Part shown: positions 6,286-15,472 of the stretch, in pieces
Layout of the letters: each line of letters begins with the position of its first letter
Position numbering within the stretch: position 1 is the first letter of the stretch
NCBI RefSeq assembly: GCF_020042345.1
Contig: NZ_CP083387.1
Coordinates: forward strand, 4,402,001 to 4,466,000
Direction: 5' to 3'
Source of the DNA: Arachidicoccus terrestris
Lineage (GTDB): Bacteria > Bacteroidota > Bacteroidia > Chitinophagales > Chitinophagaceae
DNA length: 64,000 nt
Position numbers and translations under genes: made by a program
Notes under the pieces: generated by a model
Told to the model about the DNA's origin: nothing
Database searches by the model: none
What the model saw: the letters and a program-made list of their open reading frames with translations, nothing else

Positions 6286-8844
6286 ATGAAAAAAAAATCT
6301 ACTTCTACTTCAAGAAAGGTGCCTAATTATGGCCGAATTCTTGCCCGGGTCCTTGCTTTCGGGATGCTACTGACGTACCTAAACTCGCGGGCACAGTTTA
6401 CCATTAAAAATAACCTGAAAGGCAGTAGTGCCGGAACTGATATTATTTTTGGCGGGTCACCGGCCGCTTATCTGACCTCCGGAATAGATGACCCCATTGA
6501 CAATGGTTGGCTCAGAGTAACTAAAGCTGCTTATCAACAAAAAGGATACGCCTATATCAATAAGAGTTTCCCCTCCTCTTTGGGCGTTTTTATAGATTTT
6601 GAATACACGTCCTGGAGAAATGCCCAGGCGCAATATGGAGGCGCGGATGGCTTTTCCGTTTTCCTGTTTGATGCAAAATATGGCCCCGGCAGTTTTGAAT
6701 TGGGCGGGTACGGCGGATCACTCGGGTACGCCAATTATAAAAAATCAGGAGAATCTTCCATTGGGGGGCTGAAAGGTGGCTATCTGGGTGTAGGGATTGA
6801 CGAATATGGCAATTTCTCCAACCCCACCGAAGGACGTGTTGGAGGTGTTGGGTTTAAGCCGAATTCGATTGTGTTAAGAGGGCCGACTACCAATGACAGT
6901 AAGACAACCAACAGATACCTGTCAGGAACACAGCTGAACAATGACAGGCGTGTCGACTATGGTACAATCGTAAGTAAGCGACCCGCTTCCAGTAGTTTTT
7001 ATAGAAGAGTGCAAATTCAGATAGATCCTACCAGTGATGGAAAGTACAGGATTCAGGTTCGCTGGGCTACCTCCAACGGCGGCGCATTCACCAAGCTATT
7101 GGATTATGTGACCACAGACGCACCTCCCGCAAGTATGAAAGTAGGGTTTGCTGCTTCCACCGGGCAAGGATTTAATTATCATGAAATCCGTAATTTAATG
7201 GTAACCACTCCTGGAGGTGTACGGCTCGATAAACAGGTAAATAAAACCAGTGTAGCGGTAGGAGAACAATTAAGGTATTCTGTGAATATCTACAACGCCA
7301 CGACGGCTGATTTAAACGATTTAATACTGACTGATACCCTGCGTGACGGGGCAGGTAATTTCCTGCCGCAGGATGCATATACGCTGGACAGCATCGTCTT
7401 TGATGCACGCAACAATACCAAAAATGTGCTTATCTCCAGCACGACAGATGGTGCCACACTAAAGGCGCATCTGAATATGGGGGCCGCAACTTTGGATAAC
7501 AGCACTGAGGCCACACTGACTGCTTATGTTACCGTTAAGAAAAGGCCTGCAGGTGGCATCATTACAAATTCGGCTTATATTGATGCGAGCAAATCAGGTA
7601 TTACGGATGAAGACCTGACGAATAATTATGCTGTGGTCAGTTCAAGAGTTATCAGCACCAATCTTAGTGTTGAAGCAGATCATCAGGATATATTTTATCA
7701 GGGAGATGCAGTTGATGAAATTTACCTGAATGTGAAAAATAATGGCCCGGACGCTACAGGCACAACAACAGAGATTACTGACACGCTGCCCGCCGGCTTG
7801 CAATTTGTCGGTGCTGAAGGAGACGGATGGGTCATTACAGAAGATAATGGTATTGTAAAAGCAATATATAACGGATCGGTTGATGCGGCAGGCGTATACC
7901 CTCGATTGACACTTAAGGTAAATGTGGCAGAGGATGTGGCTGGTAGCCAGATACATAAGGGGTGTGTGCGCATTTCTACCGATCTGGACACTGCAGACAA
8001 TAAATACATTGACCCGATTAATATTAACAGGTTTACCACCGGAGAAGTTGGAAATGACCAGACGATTAGTGCCGGTACCGTGCCTGATCAGCTTTCAGAA
8101 ATTATGCCCGCTAGTACGACTACGAATGCGCCCATTACGCATCAATGGCAAAGCAGCATGGATGGCGTTAACTGGCAGAATATAGACGGGGCGATTAATG
8201 CGTCTTATCAGCCAACATCTTCGCTTACGGCCACGACCTACTACCGTAGACTGGATAATGTCAGTGATCGGAAGCAGGCGCCTGTCCCGTCTAATATCAC
8301 TACGGTAACTGTTAAAGAAACGACACTGGCTATAGTATTGAAGCGCTTTGAAGGCAGCAGCAACAATGGCGTCAATCTGCTGGATTGGACTACTGCCTCT
8401 GAAGTAGATAATAAAGGTTTTGAGATCTACCGAAGTACGGATATGGGTGTTCACTGGAGTAAAGTTGGATTTATTGAGAGCAAAGGACCTTCCACCCATA
8501 GTACAGTTTACCATTATGAAGAACCGGCGCCCGTGGGTCTATTTGAAACTCAGTACAAGCTCAATGTGGTGAATAATGATGGGAAGGGTGTCTGGAGCGG
8601 GATTGTTTCTATTAGATCTGCGAAGGATGCAGCCGTGAAGCTTTATCCGAATCCTGCTCATGATTATATCTATATAGGTGGCATTACAGGAACAGCAACT
8701 GTGTTTGATTTTGCTGGCAGACAGGTATTAAGAACGAATATAACCAGCGATGATCAAACTGTAAAAGTACCGATCCAGAATCTGGCAAAAGGTATTTATT
8801 TTGTTCGGATTGGCGGTCGGCAATTTAAATTTATTAAACAGTAA
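6286..8844 (+). CDS. Secreted lectin-like/DUF11 protein with T9SS sorting tail
   Basis: An 852-residue exported protein. A signal peptide lies at about 15-37. A legume-lectin-like beta-sandwich domain follows (about 38-305, with GGADGFSVFLFD at 118-129 and GYLGVGIDEYG). Two DUF11-type repeats follow at about 309-440 and 456-580 (for example TDTLPAGLQFVGAEG). An Ig-like stretch comes next (YQPTSSLTATTYYR), then a further beta domain. A type A sorting domain of the type IX secretion system closes the protein from about 785 (KLYPNPAHDYIYI ending in GIYFVRIGGRQFKFIKQ). By family knowledge it would cross the outer membrane through T9SS and be attached to the surface or released. It may bind carbohydrate or act in adhesion; the ligand is unknown. 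A terminator follows at 8900. Confidence 0.88.
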   Translation: MKKKSTSTSRKVPNYGRILARVLAFGMLLTYLNSRAQFTIKNNLKGSSAGTDIIFGGSPAAYLTSGIDDPIDNGWLRVTKAAYQQKGYAYINKSFPSSLGVFIDFEYTSWRNAQAQYGGADGFSVFLFDAKYGPGSFELGGYGGSLGYANYKKSGESSIGGLKGGYLGVGIDEYGNFSNPTEGRVGGVGFKPNSIVLRGPTTNDSKTTNRYLSGTQLNNDRRVDYGTIVSKRPASSSFYRRVQIQIDPTSDGKYRIQVRWATSNGGAFTKLLDYVTTDAPPASMKVGFAASTGQGFNYHEIRNLMVTTPGGVRLDKQVNKTSVAVGEQLRYSVNIYNATTADLNDLILTDTLRDGAGNFLPQDAYTLDSIVFDARNNTKNVLISSTTDGATLKAHLNMGAATLDNSTEATLTAYVTVKKRPAGGIITNSAYIDASKSGITDEDLTNNYAVVSSRVISTNLSVEADHQDIFYQGDAVDEIYLNVKNNGPDATGTTTEITDTLPAGLQFVGAEGDGWVITEDNGIVKAIYNGSVDAAGVYPRLTLKVNVAEDVAGSQIHKGCVRISTDLDTADNKYIDPININRFTTGEVGNDQTISAGTVPDQLSEIMPASTTTNAPITHQWQSSMDGVNWQNIDGAINASYQPTSSLTATTYYRRLDNVSDRKQAPVPSNITTVTVKETTLAIVLKRFEGSSNNGVNLLDWTTASEVDNKGFEIYRSTDMGVHWSKVGFIESKGPSTHSTVYHYEEPAPVGLFETQYKLNVVNNDGKGVWSGIVSIRSAKDAAVKLYPNPAHDYIYIGGITGTATVFDFAGRQVLRTNITSDDQTVKVPIQNLAKGIYFVRIGGRQFKFIKQ

Positions 8845-8899
8845 AGACTTATTACCCTGTTGTTTTTGCCGCGCCATAACGCATGATTTTGAGGAAGGA

Positions 8900-8934
8900 G
8901 CATCCCTGCAAAGAGTGATTTGCGGGGATGCTTT
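8900..8934 (+). terminator. Rho-independent terminator of the T9SS protein gene
   Basis: A 13-bp stem, GCATCCCTGCAAA (8900-8912) with TTTGCGGGGATGC (8919-8931), has one T-G wobble and a six-base loop, then a short TTT run. It lies 56 bases after the stop codon. Confidence 0.8.
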
Positions 8935-8998
8935 CATCTGGGCTTGTATTGTATTGCCAAAGTGGCCTGAATAATGATTATTTTGTTACAGTAATGCG

Positions 8999-9006
8999 TA
9001 TCTTTG
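8999..9006 (+). promoter_or_regulatory. Candidate -7 element for the alpha/beta hydrolase
   Basis: TATCTTTG matches TAnnTTTG and lies 38 bases before the preferred ATG at 9045. The nearest TTG upstream is only 13 bases away, so the -33 element is not convincing. Confidence 0.35.
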
Positions 9007-9044
9007 ATTGGTATATATTTCCCTCAAATCAAATCCTCCAGTTC

Positions 9045-9887
9045 ATGCTTAACAATACGACGGGCGATCCTAATCAAAGACCTATGGAACAAGCTGCTAT
9101 CCAGAAAGGGTTTCAGCTTGTCAACGGCCTGAATATGTATTATGAAATACATGATGCACGTCCGGATCAAAACAAAGGAGTGCCGCTTGTCTTAATTCAC
9201 GGAGGAGGCTCTACAATTGATTCATCCTTTGGCCGGATATTACCCAAACTTGCTATAACCAGGAAGGTAATCGCTTTGGAATTGCAGGCTCATGGTCGAA
9301 CAGGGGATAGAAACAAGTCACTTAGTTTTGAACAGGATGCTGCTGACGTCGCTGAATTGCTTTGTGCGCTGGATATTGCCAAAGCCGATTTATTCGGGTA
9401 TAGCAACGGCGGTCAGACAGCTTTACAGATAGCATTAAGTTATCCTGACCTTGTTCACAAACTCATACTGGCTTCTATCTTCTATAAGCGAAGTGCGGCA
9501 TCGGACGATTTCTGGGACGGGTTTAATGGCGCGACACTGGAAACGATGCCCCTTACATTGAGAGAGGCGTTCTTAAACGTGAACCCTGATAGCCAGGCAC
9601 TTCAAAACATGTTTGATAAGGATGTCAGCCGCATGAAGCATTTTAAAGAATGGTCAGATGATCAAGTCCGGATGATTCGCGCAAAGACCCTGATCGTTCA
9701 GGGCAATGTTGATGTTGGAAGTCTGGATCATGCCCTGGAGATGCACCGCAACATTATAAACAGCGAGCTCGTTATATTACCAGGTGCTCACGGTAATTAT
9801 ATGGGGGCCATCGAGTTCTTAGCTGAAGGCAGATGGACTATGCCCTACTTTGCCGATTTGTTAATAGAATTTCTGGATCGAACCTGA
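9045..9887 (+). CDS. Alpha/beta hydrolase
   Basis: A 280-residue alpha/beta-hydrolase-fold enzyme. Visible are the oxyanion-hole motif LVLIHGGGST, the nucleophile elbow GYSNGGQ (Ser), an acidic residue candidate in VQGNVDVG and the catalytic His in PGAHGNY. The substrate cannot be read from sequence; esters, lactones and epoxides are all possible. The frame is open from an ATG at 8928, but that codon lies inside the terminator hairpin of the upstream gene. I therefore prefer ATG 9045 or 9084. The protein has no signal peptide and should be cytoplasmic. It is convergent with the ABC transporter genes, with only 25 bases between the stops. Confidence 0.85.
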   Translation: MLNNTTGDPNQRPMEQAAIQKGFQLVNGLNMYYEIHDARPDQNKGVPLVLIHGGGSTIDSSFGRILPKLAITRKVIALELQAHGRTGDRNKSLSFEQDAADVAELLCALDIAKADLFGYSNGGQTALQIALSYPDLVHKLILASIFYKRSAASDDFWDGFNGATLETMPLTLREAFLNVNPDSQALQNMFDKDVSRMKHFKEWSDDQVRMIRAKTLIVQGNVDVGSLDHALEMHRNIINSELVILPGAHGNYMGAIEFLAEGRWTMPYFADLLIEFLDRT

Positions 9888-9912
9888 TAAAACTCAGTAA
9901 CAATGTCTGTTT

Positions 9913-11682
9913 CTAACTGACTCTCTTTCCTTCCAGCAATAATTCCAACGCATGCTCAAACGTCCCGGCTGCTGTAATTTCACCAGCGTTAACAAAAAAG
10001 ATTTCATCTGCGTTTTCAATGGTATTGAGCCGGTGTGCAATGATGATCCTGGTCGTACTACCGGGTAATTTCCTTAAGATATCACTGAGTAGCTGCTCTG
10101 TAACGGTGTCGATATTAGCCGTAGCTTCATCAAGAATCAATATTTCAGGTTGCCTGATCACAGCTCTGATAAAGGCGATCAGCTGTTTCTGCCCTAAACT
10201 AATATCATCTCCTGCGCCGTTAAGTGTTGTATCTAACCCCTTTTCAAAACGCATCAGGAGCCCAGACAGCCCCATCCTTTCCATAAGCCTGGTCAGTTCA
10301 ATGTTATCCAGGTTTTTATATTGGTCATTACCATATAGAATATTGTCTCTCAGTGTTCCGGAAAATAAAAAAGGCTCCTGTAGGATAAAGCCGATCTTGG
10401 CGGTCCGTTGATTTGCTGTATAACTGCGAATGTCTCTCCCGTTTAAAAGTACAAGGCCAGAGGTGGGGTCATAGAGCCTTGCGATCAGAGAAGCCGTGGT
10501 GGTTTTGCCACCGCCGGTTGGGCCCACCAGTGCATAGGTCTTACCCTGCTCCATAGAAAAATTAATATGATGCAGTACTTTCTTGCCGCCCGGATATTCA
10601 AAATCCACATCCTTAAAGTTAATAACAGGAGTTCCTGCTATGGATATGTCGCTACCGGTGGCCGCCTGCGTTTCATTTAGTTCAATTAAATCGGGTTCCA
10701 GCTCCAAGATGACCGATATTCTATCCCAGGCAGCCATCGCAGTCTGAAAGCTGGCCCAGAGCGCTGCCAGCTGACGAAGTGGTTGATAAAAGTTCTGGGC
10801 ATAGGCGATAAAACTGATTAGCAGGCCAATGGTAAATTGTCCCTGGGCAATCAGGTAGATGCCAAAGGTTAATACAATTAACTGCGCCAGGTTTGAAAAC
10901 AGGGCAAAAACCGGGACAAAGACGCTATTGGCTAGTCCGGCATGCAAGGCCGCCTGGTAGTTTTCATGGTTCGCTTTCTGAAAGCGCCGGCGAAAATAAT
11001 CTCTCCTGTTAAAGGCAATAATGGTCTTAAAATTATGCAGGCTTTCCTGGATTTCTCCGCTTAATCCGCCAGAGCGGTTCAGGCTTTTAGCGTTCTTTCT
11101 TTTGACCCAGGGAGAGACCAGTAGTACAAACACTAAAATGAATACACCCGGTATCAGTGTCGCACCTCCCAGCTCGGGGTTGATACTTAGCAGAAAGATC
11201 ATTGCGCCTGTCATCGCAAAGACACTATCCACAAAACGCATCAGGGATTGTGAAAAGAATTGATTGACTTTATCTGTATCACTATTGATTCGGGCAATCA
11301 GGTCCCCTGATTTATTTTGATTAAAAAAGCTTACGGGAAGTGCCTGTAGTTTACCGAAGACCTCATTGCGAAGACTATACAGCATACGTTGCCCGATGCT
11401 GCCCATGACTTCTGTCTGCAGATACTCTGTCCAGGCCCAGATCAGATACAGTATAAATAGGATACCGCAATAAACCATTAATCCGTGATATTGACCCGTC
11501 TGTATATAATGATCAATCGTATAACCAATCAGGTAAGGTGTGAGCATGGTAATCCCGGAATTCAGGAGCATGACCAGCAAAGCTTTAACCAGCTGCTTGC
11601 GTTCGGGCCGGAGAAACTGTAGCATTTTCTTTAAAGCAGCCTTGGTAGAGCTCTTGGGTGCCTGACTTAAATCGTAATTCAT
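9913..11682 (-). CDS. ABC exporter half-transporter (downstream subunit)
   Basis: A 589-residue half-transporter: six membrane helices in the first 320 residues (type IV ABC exporter fold) and an ATPase domain. The ATPase has Walker A GPTGGGKTT, signature ISLGQKQL (a variant of LSGGQ), Walker B ILILDEATANID with the catalytic Glu, and a normal switch His in IIIAHRLNTIENAD. Such proteins export lipids, peptides or drugs using ATP. It lies 58 bases after a second half-transporter on the same strand, so a heterodimer is the natural reading, with this subunit carrying the better conserved ATP site. The substrate is not inferable. Confidence 0.9.
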   Translation of the reverse strand: MNYDLSQAPKSSTKAALKKMLQFLRPERKQLVKALLVMLLNSGITMLTPYLIGYTIDHYIQTGQYHGLMVYCGILFILYLIWAWTEYLQTEVMGSIGQRMLYSLRNEVFGKLQALPVSFFNQNKSGDLIARINSDTDKVNQFFSQSLMRFVDSVFAMTGAMIFLLSINPELGGATLIPGVFILVFVLLVSPWVKRKNAKSLNRSGGLSGEIQESLHNFKTIIAFNRRDYFRRRFQKANHENYQAALHAGLANSVFVPVFALFSNLAQLIVLTFGIYLIAQGQFTIGLLISFIAYAQNFYQPLRQLAALWASFQTAMAAWDRISVILELEPDLIELNETQAATGSDISIAGTPVINFKDVDFEYPGGKKVLHHINFSMEQGKTYALVGPTGGGKTTTASLIARLYDPTSGLVLLNGRDIRSYTANQRTAKIGFILQEPFLFSGTLRDNILYGNDQYKNLDNIELTRLMERMGLSGLLMRFEKGLDTTLNGAGDDISLGQKQLIAFIRAVIRQPEILILDEATANIDTVTEQLLSDILRKLPGSTTRIIIAHRLNTIENADEIFFVNAGEITAAGTFEHALELLLEGKRVS

Positions 11683-11740
11683 GTATCAAAAATTAAATAG
11701 CTTCAATAGATAATAATACCCAACGCCTGTACCCCGAGTT

Positions 11741-13504
11741 TTAGGAAACCGGTTCGTAGGCATTAAGGCTTTGTTGAGACCGGAAAATCTGTACATATTC
11801 CGGTGAGGATTTCATGAGCTGTGCATGGGTGCCCTTGCCAATTACCTCTCCTTCCATTAAGAGGACGATTTGCTCATAATCCATAATGGGTGCCAGGTTC
11901 TGAGTAATGGATACCAAGGTGATACCCGGGTATGCCCGGGTGACATTGTTCCAGATTTTCTGCTCCGTCTGTTTATCGACTCTGGCTGTAAATTCGTCAA
12001 GGAGTAGGATTTTTGGGCCGCCTGCCAGTGCCCTTGCCAGCATCACTCTTTGTTTCTGCCCCCCCGAAAGACTGCCCCCTCTTTCAGAAACAATGGTATC
12101 TAATCCTTCAGGAAGTGATTGAATAAAATCACCCAGTTCCGCAACTTCAATTGCTTTTCGCATTTCCTCTGGAGTAACGTCTGCATTAAAGGCGATGTTT
12201 TCCCTGAGGCTCATATTGAAAATAACCGCATCCTGAAACACCAGTCCGATCTGTCTGAGCAGCACTTCCTGATCATACTGTTCAATTGCAACACCATCAT
12301 AAAGAATCCTACCGTTATCCGGATGGATCAGTGTTGTGAGGGCATATAGCAGCTGGGTTTTTCCAGCCGCTGTTGGTCCGATGATAGCCGTTCTGGAGCC
12401 TGCCTTAATCGATATGGAAACATCTTTTAGTGCTTTTTTGTCCCCGAAGTTCAAGGAAAGGTGCTGAATATCGATATTTCCTTCGAGTGTTTTATTATAA
12501 TTACCACCTTCTTTTTCCTCGGGTGCTTCGAGTATCTGTATGATTCTGCCATAAGATGCTGATGCTCTGGCAATGATATTACTCATAAATCCGATGATCA
12601 GAATAGGGAAGATTAAAATAGCGATATAACTGTTAAATGCAGCAAATTCCCCGAGTGTCATCGTTTGGGAAATCACAAAGTGCCCCCCCATCCCCAATAC
12701 AATTAGCCTGGCCATATTAGCTGTAAACACGATAACAGGGATGAGCAGTGCAAAAAGCCTTAGAATGGACAAGCCCAGATTTTTTGCTTCGCCACTCGCT
12801 TCGGTAAACTTGTAATATTCCGGCAACTGGGCATTCAGTACGCGAATAAGGGCAGAGCCGAGGATCGCCTCACTGATGACTCGGTTAAGTTTATCCAACA
12901 CCTCCTGAGAGCGTTTAAACAACGCTTTTACTTTTTTGAATACCAGAAAAAAAGCGCCCCCGATGATCGGAATCACCAGTAGTACCAAAAGCCCCAGTTT
13001 CCAGTTGATATTGATCAGCAGGATAGCTGCTCCGATGATCAGTACCAGAGAAGATACAATAGAAACGATCGCTTGTGATACAAAAGTTTTGACCGCATCC
13101 ACGTCTGATGTCAGGTTGGTCAGAATCTTGCTGGGCGTGACGGCCTGAATCTGCTTATATGAATGACGGGAGACTTTGTCTGCCAACTGCCGCCTGAGGT
13201 CCCGGGCCACCTTCTCGGAGGCATAGGTTTGGATGATGCTCTGCAGGTAGCTAAAAATAAAAATACTCACAGTAGCTGTCAGAAAGACCGCGAGTATATC
13301 TGAAAGCTGATAGGTGTGATGGGTGAAGTTGTCAATACCTTTTTCAATTATTTTAGGTATAACCAGGTTGAGCATATTACTGAGCAGGGCAAAAATCAGC
13401 AGCCCTGCAAGTAGACCTTTGTAGGGCTTTAATACCTTGAATATATTTGCTTTGGGCTGGCCGTTTTGAGAACGACCCCTAGGAGAGGATGTTTGCTTTT
13501 TCAT
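11741..13504 (-). CDS. ABC exporter half-transporter (upstream subunit) with degenerate switch His
   Basis: A 587-residue half-transporter with six membrane helices and an ATPase domain. Walker A is GPTAAGKTQ, the signature LSGGQKQRVML and Walker B LLLDEFTARVD. The H-loop position reads SITQNLAPI, where most family members have THRL, so the switch His appears replaced by Gln. This would make one ATP site of a heterodimer weak, as in known asymmetric exporters. ATG 13504 (MKKQTSSPRG) is preferred. The frame stays open back to a TTG at 13558, but that extension looks non-coding. A perfect -7 motif lies just upstream at 13513-13520. Confidence 0.88.
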   Translation of the reverse strand: MKKQTSSPRGRSQNGQPKANIFKVLKPYKGLLAGLLIFALLSNMLNLVIPKIIEKGIDNFTHHTYQLSDILAVFLTATVSIFIFSYLQSIIQTYASEKVARDLRRQLADKVSRHSYKQIQAVTPSKILTNLTSDVDAVKTFVSQAIVSIVSSLVLIIGAAILLININWKLGLLVLLVIPIIGGAFFLVFKKVKALFKRSQEVLDKLNRVISEAILGSALIRVLNAQLPEYYKFTEASGEAKNLGLSILRLFALLIPVIVFTANMARLIVLGMGGHFVISQTMTLGEFAAFNSYIAILIFPILIIGFMSNIIARASASYGRIIQILEAPEEKEGGNYNKTLEGNIDIQHLSLNFGDKKALKDVSISIKAGSRTAIIGPTAAGKTQLLYALTTLIHPDNGRILYDGVAIEQYDQEVLLRQIGLVFQDAVIFNMSLRENIAFNADVTPEEMRKAIEVAELGDFIQSLPEGLDTIVSERGGSLSGGQKQRVMLARALAGGPKILLLDEFTARVDKQTEQKIWNNVTRAYPGITLVSITQNLAPIMDYEQIVLLMEGEVIGKGTHAQLMKSSPEYVQIFRSQQSLNAYEPVS

Positions 13505-13512
13505 CGTAGGGG

Positions 13513-13520
13513 CAAAAGTA
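13513..13520 (-). promoter_or_regulatory. Candidate -7 element of the ABC exporter operon
   Basis: On the minus strand TACTTTTG matches TAnnTTTG, eight bases before the ATG at 13504. If it is used, the mRNA would be nearly leaderless. No TTG was found at the proper distance. Confidence 0.35.
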
Positions 13521-13697
13521 CAGGAAATGGAGGCTATTTTCTGCCTGGTTTTCGACAAACCGGGGCAGGTAGTCGGTAAAGCTCTGAATCAGCAGCCGAC
13601 AAGCATAAATTCGGTGTTTTTAGCAGTCTGATCCTTAGGGAGTGTTGCCATGACGATAATTTTTAGTTTTGACTGAAAACCAATCGACCATTCACTG

Positions 13698-13726
13698 TTG
13701 ATTTCTGGAATTTATTACTATATTTG
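13698..13726 (+). promoter_or_regulatory. Promoter of the pdhA operon
   Basis: TTG (13698-13700), 18 bases, then TATATTTG (13719-13726) is a full match to the Bacteroidota promoter pattern. It lies 20 bases before the GTG start at 13746 and overlaps a longer open frame beginning at 13698. This supports the shorter GTG start. Confidence 0.75.
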
Positions 13727-13745
13727 CGTCTCAAATTTTAATATC

Positions 13746-14747
13746 GTGGCTACAAATACTCAATTTTCGAAGGAAACCTATTTGTATTGGTATGAACTGA
13801 TGCAACTTATCCGCCAGTTTGAGCTTAAAGCGGAGGAAAAGTATAAAATGGCAGGGAAAATCCGCGGATTTTTTCATGCCTATGTGGGACAGGAAGCAAT
13901 TGCTGCAGGCTGTATGACAGCTACTCGCCCCGAGGATCCATTTATTACGGCTTATCGTGATCATGGCCTGGGTATGGCTAAAGGTATTACACCTAATGAA
14001 GCCATGGCTGAATTGTATGGTAAAGCTACAGGTTGTGCTAAAGGGAAGGGAGGTAGTATGCACTTTTTCAGTAAAGAACATCATTTCTTTGGCGGCCACG
14101 GAATCGTAGGTGGTCAAATTGGTGTTGGTGCGGGATTAGCATTTGCTGAACAATACCGTGGTACCGATAATGTTGTACTTTGTTTCTTTGGAGACGGTGC
14201 AGCCAGACAAGGTGTTCTACATGAGACTTTTAACCTGGCTATGTTATGGAATCTACCGGTTATTTTTATTTGTGAGAACAACCACTATGCCATGGGTACT
14301 TCCGTGGAAAGAACATCTAATGTGCTGGATATCTATAAATTAGCAGATGGGTTTGAAATGCCAGGTGATTCTGTTGATGGTATGAATCCCGAAAATGTCC
14401 ATGAAGCGGTTTCCAGAGCTGTAAAACGTGCCCGTGAAAAAGGTGGTCCTACCCTCTTGGAAATCAAGACTTACCGATATAAAGGACACTCAATTTCAGA
14501 TCCGGGAAAATACCGCACAAAAGAGGAACTGGAAGAATATAAATCCAAGGATCCGATTTTGCTTATTTTGCATAAAATCCGGGAAAAAGCAATTGCCACA
14601 GACGAGGAGATCGCAGCTATCGACAAACGTATTGAAGATGTCGTAGAAGCAGCCGTGAAGTTTGCTGAAGAGAGCCCGTTCCCAGATGCCAGTGAAGTAC
14701 TGAAAGATGTTTATGCGGATCCTAATTATGAATTCATAACAGACTAA
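13746..14747 (+). CDS. pdhA: Pyruvate dehydrogenase E1 component, alpha subunit
   Basis: A 333-residue thiamine-diphosphate enzyme subunit that decarboxylates pyruvate for the pyruvate dehydrogenase complex. It has the ThDP-binding motif that begins GDGAARQGVLHETFN and ends in FICENN. It also has the E1-alpha sequence HGIVGGQIGVGAGLAFA and the phospho-loop-like region YRYKGHSISDPGKYR. Length is typical for bacterial E1 alpha. I place the start at GTG 13746 (VATNTQFSKE) because the promoter -7 element lies just upstream; the frame itself is open from 13698. The beta subunit and E2/E3 are not in the window. A TPR gene and ribH follow closely. Confidence 0.93.
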   Translation: MATNTQFSKETYLYWYELMQLIRQFELKAEEKYKMAGKIRGFFHAYVGQEAIAAGCMTATRPEDPFITAYRDHGLGMAKGITPNEAMAELYGKATGCAKGKGGSMHFFSKEHHFFGGHGIVGGQIGVGAGLAFAEQYRGTDNVVLCFFGDGAARQGVLHETFNLAMLWNLPVIFICENNHYAMGTSVERTSNVLDIYKLADGFEMPGDSVDGMNPENVHEAVSRAVKRAREKGGPTLLEIKTYRYKGHSISDPGKYRTKEELEEYKSKDPILLILHKIREKAIATDEEIAAIDKRIEDVVEAAVKFAEESPFPDASEVLKDVYADPNYEFITD

Positions 14748-14773
14748 CATCATATTAAAAATCAAGACAATTT

Positions 14774-15463
14774 ATGGCTTACAATCAGGCAAAAAGCAGT
14801 ACGGATCTGACTTCGTTTTGGTATAAAAACCAAAAAACGATATTGACGGTCGTTGCGATTATTATTATTGCCATTTTGGGCGTGATTGCCTACAAGGCCT
14901 TTATCCAGGGGCCAAAGGAGGATCGCGCTAATGAGCAGTTATCAACTGTACAGGCTACTTTTCAACAGGCCGCTTTCTCGCCGACGTTGGATACGGCTGC
15001 CTATAAGGCCGTGCTCAATGGTAATGGTAAAGGTGGCGGAGCATTAGGGATCATAAAAAGTTACAGTGGTACCCCTGCCGGTAACCTGGCAAAGTATTAT
15101 GCCGGAGCAGCTTATTTGCACATTGGGGACTTCCAGAGCGCTGTAAAATATCTGAAAGATTTCAAAACGGAGCAGAAACAAATCCAAATGATGGCTTATG
15201 GCGCTTTGGGTGATGCTTATAGCGAGTTGAAGCAAAACAATGCAGCTATTGACAGTTATAAGAAAGCGGCTTCAACGTTTGAAGATGACGCTGTCAACGC
15301 TTCTGAATATCTTTTCAGGGCAGGTCTTTTAAGTGAACTGGCGGGCCAGAAAAATGACGCCATCACTATTTATAAAAAATTAAAGGATGAATTCCCGAAC
15401 ACGGTTAAAGGTACCCAGGCTGAAAAGTACCTGAACCGTTTGGAGTTACAGCCTACAAACTAA
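14774..15463 (+). CDS. Membrane-anchored TPR protein (YfgM-like)
   Basis: A 229-residue protein with one N-terminal membrane helix (about 22-44, TILTVVAIIIIAILGVIAYK) and a periplasmic TPR domain (about 80-225, for example YLHIGDFQSAVKYLKDF and GALGDAYSELKQNNAAIDSY). The layout resembles YfgM/BamD-type proteins, which bind envelope protein partners near the Sec machinery; the equivalence is inferred. It follows pdhA by 26 bases and precedes ribH by 9 bases, so all three are probably cotranscribed. Confidence 0.8.
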   Translation: MAYNQAKSSTDLTSFWYKNQKTILTVVAIIIIAILGVIAYKAFIQGPKEDRANEQLSTVQATFQQAAFSPTLDTAAYKAVLNGNGKGGGALGIIKSYSGTPAGNLAKYYAGAAYLHIGDFQSAVKYLKDFKTEQKQIQMMAYGALGDAYSELKQNNAAIDSYKKAASTFEDDAVNASEYLFRAGLLSELAGQKNDAITIYKKLKDEFPNTVKGTQAEKYLNRLELQPTN

Positions 15464-15472
15464 TAGACGATT

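Noticed and set aside
8928-9044. Longer N-terminus for the alpha/beta hydrolase
   Set aside because: Its ATG lies inside the terminator hairpin of the upstream gene, and the extra residues do not fit the family.
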